From the NCBI RefSeq assembly GCF_022811845.1, contig NZ_CP064266.1:3410001-3474000 (forward strand): 64,000 bases of DNA, in the 5' to 3' direction. The notes under the pieces were generated by a model. That model was not told the origin of the DNA and made no database searches. It saw only the letters and a list, made by a program, of their open reading frames with translations. This document shows positions 25,988-34,140 of this stretch, piece after piece. The translations under genes and the position numbers were made by a program. How positions within the stretch are numbered: position 1 is the stretch's first letter; each line of letters begins with the position of its first letter. This DNA comes from Bacillus pseudomycoides. GTDB taxonomy: Bacteria > Bacillota > Bacilli > Bacillales > Bacillaceae_G.

Positions 25988-26007
25988 TGTATTAGCTCTT
26001 CTTTTTG
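25973..26007 (+). terminator. Terminator of the RimL-type gene
   Basis: AAGAAGAGCT and AGCTCTTCTTTTT arms; the stop codon lies in the loop. Confidence 0.8.
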
Positions 26008-26035
26008 AATTGTATTATTAATTAAGTTTTAGTCA

Positions 26036-26182
26036 TTATAAGAACTGTTTAATGATTTTTATCCATCCTAAATAGGAAACTCCTAAAATAATAGCCCATA
26101 AGAATGCAAGCCTTGCAATTCTTGGAATAGATAACCAAATTTTGAGTAATTTCCAAGAATAATCTTTATTCGAGTTATTCAT
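26036..26182 (-). CDS. Small membrane protein, 48 aa
   Basis: An ATG at 26182 opens a 48-residue frame with an N-terminal charged part (MNNSNKDYSWKLLKIW) and one strong membrane helix (RLAFLWAIILGVSYLGW) followed by basic residues. AAAAAGGATG is a suitable binding site. It has no recognised family but the codon pattern and site support a real gene. It is divergent from no close neighbour; its product is likely a single-pass protein. Confidence 0.6.
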   Translation of the reverse strand: MNNSNKDYSWKLLKIWLSIPRIARLAFLWAIILGVSYLGWIKIIKQFL

Positions 26183-26260
26183 AAACACACATCCTTTTTA
26201 TGGTAATTATAATATAAAAAGGAGTGGGGTATTCAATACCTACTATAATGTGTTAGCACA

Positions 26261-27163
26261 TTAAGGTACGGGATGCCCATTCGAACTTTCAAAGATGGTA
26301 AACCATTGTTGACGATCTAATGTAAGTTTTGTAGCTTCGATCGCCGTCTTCACGCGTTCTAATTTACCAGAACCAATGATTGGCATCATGTTTGCTGGGT
26401 GAGCAAGTATCCATGCATACATGACAATATCGATGCTATCAACATTTAATTCATTTGCAATCTTTTGTAAAGTTTCTCGTAAGCGTATAGCACGTTCATT
26501 TTGTCCTGTAAAGATTTCTCCACCAGCAAGAGGAGACCAAATCATGGGATTAATTCTTTTCTCTTGGCATAAGTCAATTGTACCTTTTTCAAAATGTTCA
26601 AGCTGCATCGCAGATACTTCAATTTGGTTTGTAATGAGCGGGAAATCTAAATATGAGCTAAGCATATTAAACTGAGATGGTAAAAAATTAGATACGCCAA
26701 AATGACGTACTTTTCCATCTTGCTGTAAACGTGTGAAAGCTTCTGCCACTTCACTTGGATCCATAAATGGGTCAGGGCGATGAATGAGTAGCAAATCAAT
26801 ATAATCGGTATGTAAGTTTTGTAGCGACTGTTCTACACTTTTCACGATATGTTCAACACTAGTATTATAGTGAGTAACATATCGTTCTGGAAATTTTGGT
26901 GATGAGGGAGCGATTCCACATTTTGTGACAATTTGCATACTTTCACGTAAAGAAGTCTTTAATTGTAATGATTCCCCAAATAACGATTCGCACGTATATC
27001 CCCCGTAAATATCGGCGTGATCAAAAGTTGTAATTCCCATATCCATACAATTTTCGATGAAAGAAAGTAATTCTTGTTTTGACATATTCCATGCTGCTAA
27101 ACGCCAAAATCCTTGAATGATACGAGAAAATTCAAGGTTATTAGCCATCTGAATTCGTTTCAT
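26261..27163 (-). CDS. Aldo/keto reductase
   Basis: A 300-residue TIM-barrel reductase of the YdhF type: RIIQGFWRLAAWNMS near the start, the catalytic aspartate and tyrosine in FDHADIYGGY, lysine in IVTKCGI, histidine in LLIHRPDPFMDP, and the NADPH-binding IIGSGKLERVK near the end. It reduces carbonyl compounds with NADPH; the physiological substrate is not known. CAGGAGG is the binding site. Confidence 0.92.
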   Translation of the reverse strand: MKRIQMANNLEFSRIIQGFWRLAAWNMSKQELLSFIENCMDMGITTFDHADIYGGYTCESLFGESLQLKTSLRESMQIVTKCGIAPSSPKFPERYVTHYNTSVEHIVKSVEQSLQNLHTDYIDLLLIHRPDPFMDPSEVAEAFTRLQQDGKVRHFGVSNFLPSQFNMLSSYLDFPLITNQIEVSAMQLEHFEKGTIDLCQEKRINPMIWSPLAGGEIFTGQNERAIRLRETLQKIANELNVDSIDIVMYAWILAHPANMMPIIGSGKLERVKTAIEATKLTLDRQQWFTIFESSNGHPVP

Positions 27164-27283
27164 TTTGAGTAGACCTCCTGGGTGAATGATAACATTTTTG
27201 AAAAGGCTTTCTTGTTCGGTACTATTATATAGTTATCAGGCTGTACTTACAATGAATATGTCTTTACTGTAAAAAACAATTTT

Positions 27284-27421
27284 ATCCTGCAGTCTATCTC
27301 AAGTAAAAGAGAAGAAGATAGGTGCGGGATAACTGCTTCTAAAAGTCTAATTGGTAAGGGGAGGTTAATAATTAAGGAGGGATGAAGAAAACCCCTGCTG
27401 ATTAAAGTTTAACTTTATCAG
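27284..27421 (-). repeat. bcr1-like interspersed repeat
   Basis: Read on the minus strand, it begins GATAAAGTTAAACTTTAATC and then a G4 run, and ends near a GGATAA-type end with GCGGGATAAC inside. From memory this is the common bcr1 pattern of the Bacillus cereus group (about 140-155 bp, mobile, structured). It fills most of the 302-base gap 27164-27465, otherwise holding only the promoter region of the next gene. Confidence 0.55.
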
Positions 27422-27465
27422 TATGGTATAATGTATGAAGATATAGCTATAAGGAGATGTACGAA

Positions 27466-28416
27466 ATGATTCCAGTAACAATTTTAACTGGTTTTCTTGG
27501 GTCTGGGAAAACGACATTATTAAATCGTATCTTATCGGAAGAACATGGTAAGAAACTAGCGGTTATTGTAAATGAAATAGGTCAAATTGGCATCGATAAC
27601 CAATTAATTATGAATGTAGAAGAAGAAATTATGGAAATGACAAATGGTTGTTTATGCTGTACAGTGCGTGAAGACCTACTTGTTGCTTTAAAACAATTAC
27701 TAGATGTAAAGGTAGAAGGGAAAATGGATTTTGATGGTTTGGTGATTGAAACGACAGGTCTTGCAAACCCAGGGCCAATTATCCAAACGTTCTTTTTAGA
27801 TCCAGTTATTCAATCAGCATACAAAATTAACGGTGTTGTGACGGTGGTAGATAGTTATCATATACATAAACATTTTGAAAAAGGATTGGAAGCGAAAGAG
27901 CAAATTGCTTTTGCTGATATGATTTTAGTAAATAAAGTAGATTTAATTGAAGAATCGGAAAAGAAGAAGCTTATTAGCGAATTGCAAAGTATAAACCCAA
28001 CGGCAAAATTAATTCCAACGACAAACTGTGAAGTAGATATTCCTGCTTTGTTAGAAATTCAAACGTTTAAAACGCGTGATACATTAGAAATTTATCCGCA
28101 TAAAGAGCATCATCATTTAGAAGGTGTGAAATCATTTGTATTACGTGAAGAGCGGCCATTAGATTTGCAAAAGTTGAATGAATGGATGTCAGCTGTAGTT
28201 CAAGAGTTAGGAGAGTATTTATATCGATATAAAGGAATTCTTTCAATTGATGGGGTAGATCGTCGTATTGTTTTCCAAGGTGTTCATACTTTGTTTGCTG
28301 CTTCTTATGATAGAGAGTGGCAAGAAGGGGAAGAGCGCGTAAGTGAAGTGGTTTTCATTGGGAAAGATATTAATAAAGAATGGTTTCAAGAATATTTTAA
28401 AGAGTGCGTAAAATAA
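27466..28416 (+). CDS. CobW/G3E-family GTPase (metallochaperone type)
   Basis: A 316-residue G3E GTPase: P-loop GFLGSGKTT at residues 9-17, the CXCC metal motif C62-L-C64-C65, ETTGLANPGPI, and the NKVDL guanine motif, then a CobW C-terminal domain with a histidine-rich linker (HKEHHHLEG). Members insert or deliver metals, often zinc. The nearby zinc-binding lipoprotein supports a zinc role. The start at 27466 follows AAGGAG; an ATG at 27457 overlaps this site. Confidence 0.88.
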   Translation: MIPVTILTGFLGSGKTTLLNRILSEEHGKKLAVIVNEIGQIGIDNQLIMNVEEEIMEMTNGCLCCTVREDLLVALKQLLDVKVEGKMDFDGLVIETTGLANPGPIIQTFFLDPVIQSAYKINGVVTVVDSYHIHKHFEKGLEAKEQIAFADMILVNKVDLIEESEKKKLISELQSINPTAKLIPTTNCEVDIPALLEIQTFKTRDTLEIYPHKEHHHLEGVKSFVLREERPLDLQKLNEWMSAVVQELGEYLYRYKGILSIDGVDRRIVFQGVHTLFAASYDREWQEGEERVSEVVFIGKDINKEWFQEYFKECVK

Positions 28417-28445
28417 GCCTGCTAATTTAGCAGGCTTGTTCTTTC
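28415..28445. terminator. Bidirectional terminator
   Basis: AAGCCTGCTAA and TTAGCAGGCTT arms; overlaps the stop codons of both convergent genes. Confidence 0.85.
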
Positions 28446-28898
28446 GTTTATAGGTAATTCCATTACAATACCAACAACGGGTCCTTCATCATCAATATCA
28501 CCAGTTAAGTGAAAGCCGAAAGACTCATATAGTTTCATTGCTAGTTTGTTTTCTGGATGTAAGCTTAAATAAATCTTTTTACATTGAAATTTTTGTTGTA
28601 AATACTGAATTAGCAGGCGAAGAAATCGTTTTGCATACCCGTTTCCTTGAAAATGGTAATCAATCATAAAACGATCTAGCCAAACGCTATCATCTTTTGC
28701 TGAATACCAACCGTACATTGCGTATCCAATAAGTGTTTCTCCATCATATAAGCCTACTGACGTTCCGTTTCCTTCATACAGAGATTCAGCTAAAGAAAAT
28801 GCATTACTTTCAATGAATTGCTGTTGCTCCTTTGCTACGTCTAAAGCAGCGACTGAACGCCAATTCTTTTCTGTTACTTCACAAATGTGAAGATTCAT
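28422..28898 (-). CDS. GNAT acetyltransferase, BltD/PaiA-like
   Basis: A 158-residue GNAT protein. The block VAKEQQQFIESNAFSLAESL is the polyamine-acetyltransferase type, and FMIDYHFQGNGYAKRFLRLL is the acetyl-CoA site. BltD acetylates spermidine and spermine in B. subtilis; the same activity is plausible here. The final residues are encoded in the terminator hairpin, which seems normal for this locus. The ATG at 28898 has no strong site, only a weak GAG. Confidence 0.8.
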   Translation of the reverse strand: MNLHICEVTEKNWRSVAALDVAKEQQQFIESNAFSLAESLYEGNGTSVGLYDGETLIGYAMYGWYSAKDDSVWLDRFMIDYHFQGNGYAKRFLRLLIQYLQQKFQCKKIYLSLHPENKLAMKLYESFGFHLTGDIDDEGPVVGIVMELPINERTSLLN

Positions 28899-28990
28899 AG
28901 TTCCAACTCGCTTTCATAAAATATCATATCTTTAAAGCTAATATGGATAATGTTACTTATTCTTTTGTTTAAGTCAAGCAGTAAGCCTAT

Positions 28991-29020
28991 GAAAAAGACA
29001 GCTAAAAAATTTAGCTGTCT
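28991..29020 (-). terminator. Terminator of the zinc lipoprotein gene
   Basis: AGACAGCTAAA and TTTAGCTGTCT arms, with a T-rich tract on the minus strand. Confidence 0.85.
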
Positions 29021-29035
29021 AAAAGAGAAAGGTAT

Positions 29036-29986
29036 TTAGCTTGTAGCTTCTTTTAAAGCGTTTAGATTTTCTTCCATTAACGTGAAGTAATCTTTATCTT
29101 TCTTTGCATCATCTTCAGAAATAGTAGCAAGGTGATTCAAACGTAAAATCTTTGTTCCTGTTTCTTTTTGAATCACCTCTGCTACTTTTGGAGTGGAGAA
29201 TGTTTCAAATAGAATATATTTCAAACCATGCTCTTTTGCTGTTTTTGTAATGTTAGCAAGTTCTTTTTGTGATGGCTCATCGGAAGCGGAGATTCCAGCA
29301 ACTGGTATTTGTTTTAAGCCGTAGCGTTTTTCCCAGTATCCATATGCAGCGTGAGAAACTAAAATATCTTTCGTTTTTGCATCTGAAACAACAGATTTAA
29401 AATGATCATCTAAGTCAGTGAACTTTGTTTGCAAAGCGGCGAAGTTTTTCTCGAATTCTTTTTTATGATTTGGTTGTAATTCTACGAGTGCATCTTTAAT
29501 TTTTTCAGCTTGCTTCATCGCAAGTGTAGGATCTAGCCATACATGTGGATCTTTGTCGTGGTGATGTTCTTCCTCTTTATGGCCTTCCTCGTGCTCATGG
29601 TGCTCTTCTTCTGATGAAGCGATAAGATCCAAACCTTTAGATGCATTAACCACTTTTACTTTTTCTTTTTTTAATGCTTTTTCCATTTTTTCTGCAAACG
29701 GTTCTAATTCTGCACCGTTATATACGAATAAATCAGCTTTTGCAACTTGTACTGTTTGTTTTTGAGTTGGCTCATATGTATGAGAGTCAGCTCCTGGTGG
29801 ATAGATTGTTTCTACGGTTACATAGTCACCGCCGATTTTTTTAGTGAAATCAGCAAGTGGAAAAATGGTTGTATACACAGAAAGTTTTCCATCTTTTTTT
29901 GCTAATTCTTCTTTTTTGCTGGAACACCCAGCAAAAATTAATGTGAAAATAAGTATAAAAGAAAATACCATTAACCTTTTCTTCAT
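29036..29986 (-). CDS. znuA: Zinc-binding lipoprotein of a metal ABC transporter
   Basis: A 316-residue cluster A-I solute-binding protein. Lipobox IFAGC gives lipid attachment at C21. The metal ligands expected for the ZnuA/AdcA type are visible: H in ADSHTYEP, H in DPHVWLDP, H in LVSHAAYGYW, and a C-terminal D/E. Between the first two is a loop of histidines and acids (about residues 128-148) diagnostic of zinc specificity. No permease or ATPase gene is adjacent, so it must use a transporter encoded elsewhere. A Zur-like box lies upstream, so zinc-starvation induction is likely. Confidence 0.9.
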   Translation of the reverse strand: MKKRLMVFSFILIFTLIFAGCSSKKEELAKKDGKLSVYTTIFPLADFTKKIGGDYVTVETIYPPGADSHTYEPTQKQTVQVAKADLFVYNGAELEPFAEKMEKALKKEKVKVVNASKGLDLIASSEEEHHEHEEGHKEEEHHHDKDPHVWLDPTLAMKQAEKIKDALVELQPNHKKEFEKNFAALQTKFTDLDDHFKSVVSDAKTKDILVSHAAYGYWEKRYGLKQIPVAGISASDEPSQKELANITKTAKEHGLKYILFETFSTPKVAEVIQKETGTKILRLNHLATISEDDAKKDKDYFTLMEENLNALKEATS

Positions 29987-30062
29987 GTAATTGTCCTCTT
30001 TTCTTTCTTTTCCAAATTTATTTTCTCCAAAAATAAGAGAAAAAATATCTTTTTATTACAAA

Positions 30063-30077
30063 ACGGAATAATTACGT
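30063..30077. promoter_or_regulatory. Zur-like box upstream of the zinc lipoprotein gene
   Basis: A 15-base palindrome centred on 30070 matches the Bacillus Zur core (TCGTAAT-N-ATTACGA) at 11 of 14 positions; the flanks AAAACG and CGTTTT extend it. It lies about 80 bases before the gene start. Confidence 0.6.
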
Positions 30078-30256
30078 TTTAAGTTGCGAACTTAGTATAA
30101 TATATCTTTATGAAAGTTGCAATAAATAATAATCATTCCGATTTGATTTTGTTATAAAGTTGTCAAAAAGAACAGTATTAATTTTTATGAATGTCGCATA
30201 TGTGACAACACTCCTTTCATATATTGAGATAGAGGGTATGAAAAGGGGATGAGCAA

Positions 30257-30412
30257 TTGGATTACGTAATGGAGACAATCTTATTGATATTAGCAGTAGT
30301 TTTACCACTAACATGTGTTTTGATTTTCCTCAAGACATTAATAAGTAATCTAGGTGACGCTACAATCATAACAAAGCTACCAGCAGAGAAAAAAAGAGAG
30401 AAGAGTAAGTAA
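30257..30412 (+). CDS. Small membrane protein, 51 aa
   Basis: A TTG start at 30257 with AAGGGGATG upstream opens a 51-residue frame: MDYVMETILLILAVVLPLTC, one membrane helix running to VLIFLKTL, then a charged tail ending KKREKSK. No family recognised. The site, length and following terminator support it as real. Confidence 0.6.
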   Translation: MDYVMETILLILAVVLPLTCVLIFLKTLISNLGDATIITKLPAEKKREKSK

Positions 30413-30444
30413 AGCACTTGCATCACGCATAGTGCTTTACTTAT
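30404..30444 (+). terminator. Terminator of the 51-aa gene
   Basis: AAGTAAAGCACT and AGTGCTTTACTT arms. Confidence 0.8.
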
Positions 30445-30454
30445 GATAGAATAA

Positions 30455-30550
30455 GAAAAAGGAAACTCCTAGAAAGTTGCTTCCATCAAACTCCTTTACT
30501 GAATTTTGAGGTGGGGGTCTTACTGTCCGCGAATAGCGGGATAAAATTAG
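30455..30550 (-). repeat. bcr-type interspersed repeat
   Basis: Read on the minus strand it starts with TTTATCCCGCTATTCGCGG, has a run of C and A (ACCCCCACC), and ends in TAGGAGTTTCC. I recall this pattern as recurrent in Bacillus cereus group genomes. It contains a CCGC/GCGG hairpin at 30527-30539. A diverged copy lies at 4164-4210. Confidence 0.55.
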
Positions 30551-30570
30551 ATAAAGAGGTATAAAGATAA

Positions 30571-31230
30571 ATGAATAAAAGAACAGCATTAGTACTGGGG
30601 GCAAGCGGTTTAGTTGGACAAGAAGTGACGCAACTATTACTTGACTCAGATTACTATGATTCGGTTATGATTTTTGTCAGGAAACCGTTGCAATGGGAAC
30701 ATGAGAAGTTACAGCAAAAACAAGTGGATTTTTCTATATTAGAAGAGTATAAAGAGTTTTTTGCTGTTGATGATGTCTTTAGCTGTCTTGGGACAACAAT
30801 TAAGAAAGCAAAAACGAAAGCGAATTTTAAAAAAGTAGACTATGAATATACATTACGAGCAGCTTGTTTAGCAGAAAAACAAGGTGTACAAAACTTTCTA
30901 GTTATTTCTTCTATGGGAGCTAACCCAAAATCACTTTTCTTTTATTCACAAGTAAAAGGAAAGATGGAGGAAGAACTTCAAAAGTTGGTGATTGGTGGGA
31001 TTCATATATTTAGACCGTCACTTTTGCTTGGGGATCGAGAAGAATTTCGTTTTGGTGAAAGAATGGCTGAGAAGATATTTGGGGTCTTACCATTTGTCTT
31101 TAATGGTACTTTAAAAAAGTATAAGCCGATTACAGCTGAGCAGGTTGCAAAAGGGATGTATTTAGCAGCCTTACGTGAAGAATCTGGTGTTCATATTTAT
31201 AATTCTACAGAGATTACAATAATGGAATAA
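30571..31230 (+). CDS. NAD(P)-binding atypical SDR (TIP30/CC3-like)
   Basis: A 219-residue Rossmann protein with GASGLVGQEV near residue 10, FSCLGTTIKKAKTKANFKKV, the ISSMGANP block with the catalytic-type serine, and YSQVKGKMEEEL providing the tyrosine and lysine positions. This is the HTATIP2/TIP30-like group of oxidoreductases, often of unknown substrate. The gene stands alone before a strong terminator. Confidence 0.82.
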   Translation: MNKRTALVLGASGLVGQEVTQLLLDSDYYDSVMIFVRKPLQWEHEKLQQKQVDFSILEEYKEFFAVDDVFSCLGTTIKKAKTKANFKKVDYEYTLRAACLAEKQGVQNFLVISSMGANPKSLFFYSQVKGKMEEELQKLVIGGIHIFRPSLLLGDREEFRFGERMAEKIFGVLPFVFNGTLKKYKPITAEQVAKGMYLAALREESGVHIYNSTEITIME

Positions 31231-31232
31231 TG

Positions 31233-31263
31233 AAAAGGAGAAGGGGAGTCCTTCTCCTTTTTG
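31233..31263 (+). terminator. Terminator
   Basis: AAAAGGAGAAGG and CCTTCTCCTTTTT arms between convergent genes. Confidence 0.9.
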
Positions 31264-31275
31264 TTATATCTCATA

Positions 31276-32316
31276 TTAGCGGCGAATCGGGGTTATTTTA
31301 CCCCGAGCACGTTGATATTGGTATGGCTCTTGTAATTCAAATCCAAGTTCGTTTGCTGCTGTTCTTGGAAAATATGGGTTGCGAAGTAGCTCGCGACCGA
31401 TAAAGATTAAGTCTGCTTCATTATTTGCTAAAATTTTTTCTGCTTGTATACCACTTGTGATTAATCCTACTGCGCCTGTTGCAATGTGTGCTTGTTCTTT
31501 TATATGAGTTGCATACTTTACTTGATAGCCAGGGTAAACATCGATTTGTGCAGGTACCACTGCACCAGAGCTACAATCAATTACATCTACTCCTTGTTCT
31601 TTCATCCATTTTGCAAATTGAATATAGTCATGTACTGTTAACCCTTCAGGATGATAGTCATTTGCAGAAATCCGAACGAATAAAGGACCACTCCAAACTT
31701 CATTTACAGCGTCAATGATTTCCCTTAAGAAACGGTAACGATTTTCAGGTGATCCACCATATTCATCAGTTCGGTTATTTGATAGTGGAGAAAGAAATTC
31801 ATTAATAAGATAGCCGTGAGCTGCGTGGAGTTCAATAATATCGAACCCTGCTTGTTTGGAACGGTATGCGGCATCTTGAAAAGCAGAAATTGTCTTTTGG
31901 ATTAGCTGTTTACTCATTTCTACTGGGATCTTCATGGTATCACTAAATGCAATGGCTGAGGGTGCTACAGTCTCTGTATGTAATTCAGCTTTTCTTCCAG
32001 CATGTGCTAATTGAATAGCTGATTTTGCGCCATTTTCATGGATGAGTGACACCGTTTTTTGTAACCCTGGTATATGATCATTATTCCATATACCTAAATC
32101 CTTATTAGAAATACGTCCCTCATGTATAACAGCTGTAGCTTCAAGCATAACAAGGCCTACTTGACCAGCTGCTCGAGACGCATAATGGATATGATGGAAA
32201 TTTGTAACCTTTCCATCTTCGTTTTCTGAAGAGTACATACACATCGGTGACATAACAATACGATTTTTTAACGTGATATCTTTAATCGTATAAGGCGAAA
32301 AAAGATGATAGTTCAT
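31276..32316 (-). CDS. namA: NADPH dehydrogenase NamA (old yellow enzyme)
   Basis: A 346-residue FMN-dependent ene-reductase of the YqjM type. C26 in SPMCMYS, which tunes the flavin in this class, is present, as are the active-site HAAH pair in IELHAAHGYLINEFLSP, and the HAGRKAE FMN contact. It reduces activated C=C bonds of enones and nitro compounds with NADPH. It is preceded by a GGGGGA site and lies divergent from ogt. Confidence 0.94.
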   Translation of the reverse strand: MNYHLFSPYTIKDITLKNRIVMSPMCMYSSENEDGKVTNFHHIHYASRAAGQVGLVMLEATAVIHEGRISNKDLGIWNNDHIPGLQKTVSLIHENGAKSAIQLAHAGRKAELHTETVAPSAIAFSDTMKIPVEMSKQLIQKTISAFQDAAYRSKQAGFDIIELHAAHGYLINEFLSPLSNNRTDEYGGSPENRYRFLREIIDAVNEVWSGPLFVRISANDYHPEGLTVHDYIQFAKWMKEQGVDVIDCSSGAVVPAQIDVYPGYQVKYATHIKEQAHIATGAVGLITSGIQAEKILANNEADLIFIGRELLRNPYFPRTAANELGFELQEPYQYQRARGKITPIRR

Positions 32317-32449
32317 AGTTATTCCCCCTTATTGTAATTTCCTTTATTGTATCATCAGCATTTTTGTTTCCATAACAAAAACGCTTATTCTCGAAAAATT
32401 ACATATTTGTGTTACAATTATTGAAATGAATGAAAATGGAGGATAGGGC

Positions 32450-32902
32450 ATGTACCGAGCGTATTATGAAAGCGAAATAGGTTTGCTTGAAATTACTGCA
32501 AACGATGAAGGGATTACGTCTGTTATTTTTGTGGAGGAACGGAAAGAAGAGAATGCAAGTAAAGTTGTAGAACAGTGTCTCACTGAATTAGATGAATATT
32601 TTCATCAAAAGCGAACAGAATTTACAGTACCACTATCAGCAGCCGGAACACCATTTCAAAAAAGTGTTTGGGATGCGCTTTATACGATTCCATACGGAGT
32701 GAGTGCTTCTTATCTAGATATTGCAAAAAAGGTTGATAACACAAAGGCAGTGCGTGCGATTGGCGGAGCGAATAGCCGTAACCCGATTTCTATTATTGTT
32801 CCATGTCATCGTGTAATTGGAAAAAGTGGAAAGTTAGTTGGCTATGCAGGTGGACTATGGCGAAAAGAATGGTTATTAAAACATGAGGGGATTTTGAAAT
32901 AA
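32450..32902 (+). CDS. ogt: Methylated-DNA--protein-cysteine methyltransferase
   Basis: A 150-residue protein with the acceptor cysteine C119 in IIVPCHRVIG, preceded by the helix-turn-helix arginine-finger region (AVRAIGGANSRNPIS). It repairs O6-methylguanine by irreversible transfer of the methyl group to itself. It lacks an Ada domain, so it is the constitutive Ogt type. It is monocistronic. Confidence 0.95.
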   Translation: MYRAYYESEIGLLEITANDEGITSVIFVEERKEENASKVVEQCLTELDEYFHQKRTEFTVPLSAAGTPFQKSVWDALYTIPYGVSASYLDIAKKVDNTKAVRAIGGANSRNPISIIVPCHRVIGKSGKLVGYAGGLWRKEWLLKHEGILK

Positions 32903-33048
32903 TGATGAAAGCTTTTGTTTAAAAATAAAAGGTTTCATCTATTATTTAGGGGGAGTTACCATCGTATGAAAGTCTCTTTCTTCAACTATTAAGTATGTTG
33001 AAGAACAGACACGTAAATAGGGGGAAAATCAAGGAAAGAGGGATTGGT

Positions 33049-33993
33049 TTGAATTGTATAAATTGTGGGAATCCTTGTCCTGACGGTCAGTTCAATTGTG
33101 GAGATTGTCAGCAAGTTTTACATAATGAAACAAAAGAGGAAATCTCACCAATAGAAAAAGATATGGAACAATATGTGGGAACACATTATCAGTATTATAA
33201 AAAGAAATGGAATAAAGAAAAGAAACGGATAGCAGGGTGGAGTTGGAATGGATGGGCTGCTATTTTTAATGTTGGATGGTTTGGATATCGAAAGTATTAT
33301 TTACCTGCTTGTTTATTTGTAATTTTACTAGTAGCGTGTGATGCATTCTCCTATTATATGGGGTTCAATGTTGCACTTCCAATCATTAATATGGTTCCGC
33401 TTACTTTTTTATTGCTGATTTTAATGATGATAGGAATCGGAATTTTTGCTAATGGGTTGTATTATCGATTTGCTGAGCGGAAAATATATCGGATAAAAGC
33501 AAGAGGGATAAAGAATGAAGCTGCTGAAGGTTATCTTATACGTGATAGTGGTGGAACAAGTAAAATTGGAGCTGCTATTGTTACGATTTTGACAGCTGCT
33601 AGTATATTTATGAGTCATTTTTTCTTTCCCACAGATCAAGATGTTATTCAAAAGGTACGGACAAGCTCCCTTTATGAGTATCCTTTCTTTTCGATTGGAG
33701 AATCGTTTGAACAGCATTTTCAGCAACCAAACTGGGTGTATTATCGTGGGGGAGATGGACTAGAATTAGTAGAATTTCATGGATACAATAGTGGGATGAC
33801 AAGACAAGAAATTGTCATTCAATTTGTTGTCGATTACAGGTTGCATGAAATTGAACCTTATTCTCTTACAGTTAATGGTGAGCCGCAAGGTGAACAAGAA
33901 TTCTTAAAAATGATGGAAGATGTGTTTCGTACGCAAGATCTTTTTGAGTTGAAAGATGGATTACACAAAGATGACAAGAAAGAAATGTTATAA
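33049..33993 (+). CDS. Zinc-ribbon membrane protein, DUF2628-like
   Basis: A 314-residue protein. It begins with a four-cysteine ribbon (CINCGNPCPDGQFNCGDC), then a basic linker, then the WSWNGWAAIFNVGWFGYRKYY block that opens DUF2628 proteins, two or three membrane helices (about residues 85-145), another helix near 195, and an extracellular domain with beta strands. Function is unknown. TTG at 33049 is chosen as start since AAGAGGG precedes it and it places the ribbon at the N-terminus; an ATG at 32995 is the alternative. Confidence 0.7.
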   Translation: MNCINCGNPCPDGQFNCGDCQQVLHNETKEEISPIEKDMEQYVGTHYQYYKKKWNKEKKRIAGWSWNGWAAIFNVGWFGYRKYYLPACLFVILLVACDAFSYYMGFNVALPIINMVPLTFLLLILMMIGIGIFANGLYYRFAERKIYRIKARGIKNEAAEGYLIRDSGGTSKIGAAIVTILTAASIFMSHFFFPTDQDVIQKVRTSSLYEYPFFSIGESFEQHFQQPNWVYYRGGDGLELVEFHGYNSGMTRQEIVIQFVVDYRLHEIEPYSLTVNGEPQGEQEFLKMMEDVFRTQDLFELKDGLHKDDKKEML

Positions 33994-34140
33994 GAAGTGA
34001 ATGTAAAAGTAGATGGAGTAGCTTTTATATTCATTTCTTTTTTTGTTTTAGAAAAGAAAAATATTTAAAATAATCAGAATCTTTTGTATAATAGTATTAT
34101 ACATGCTTTATTGTATACATACAGATTGGGGGAAGGAAGA

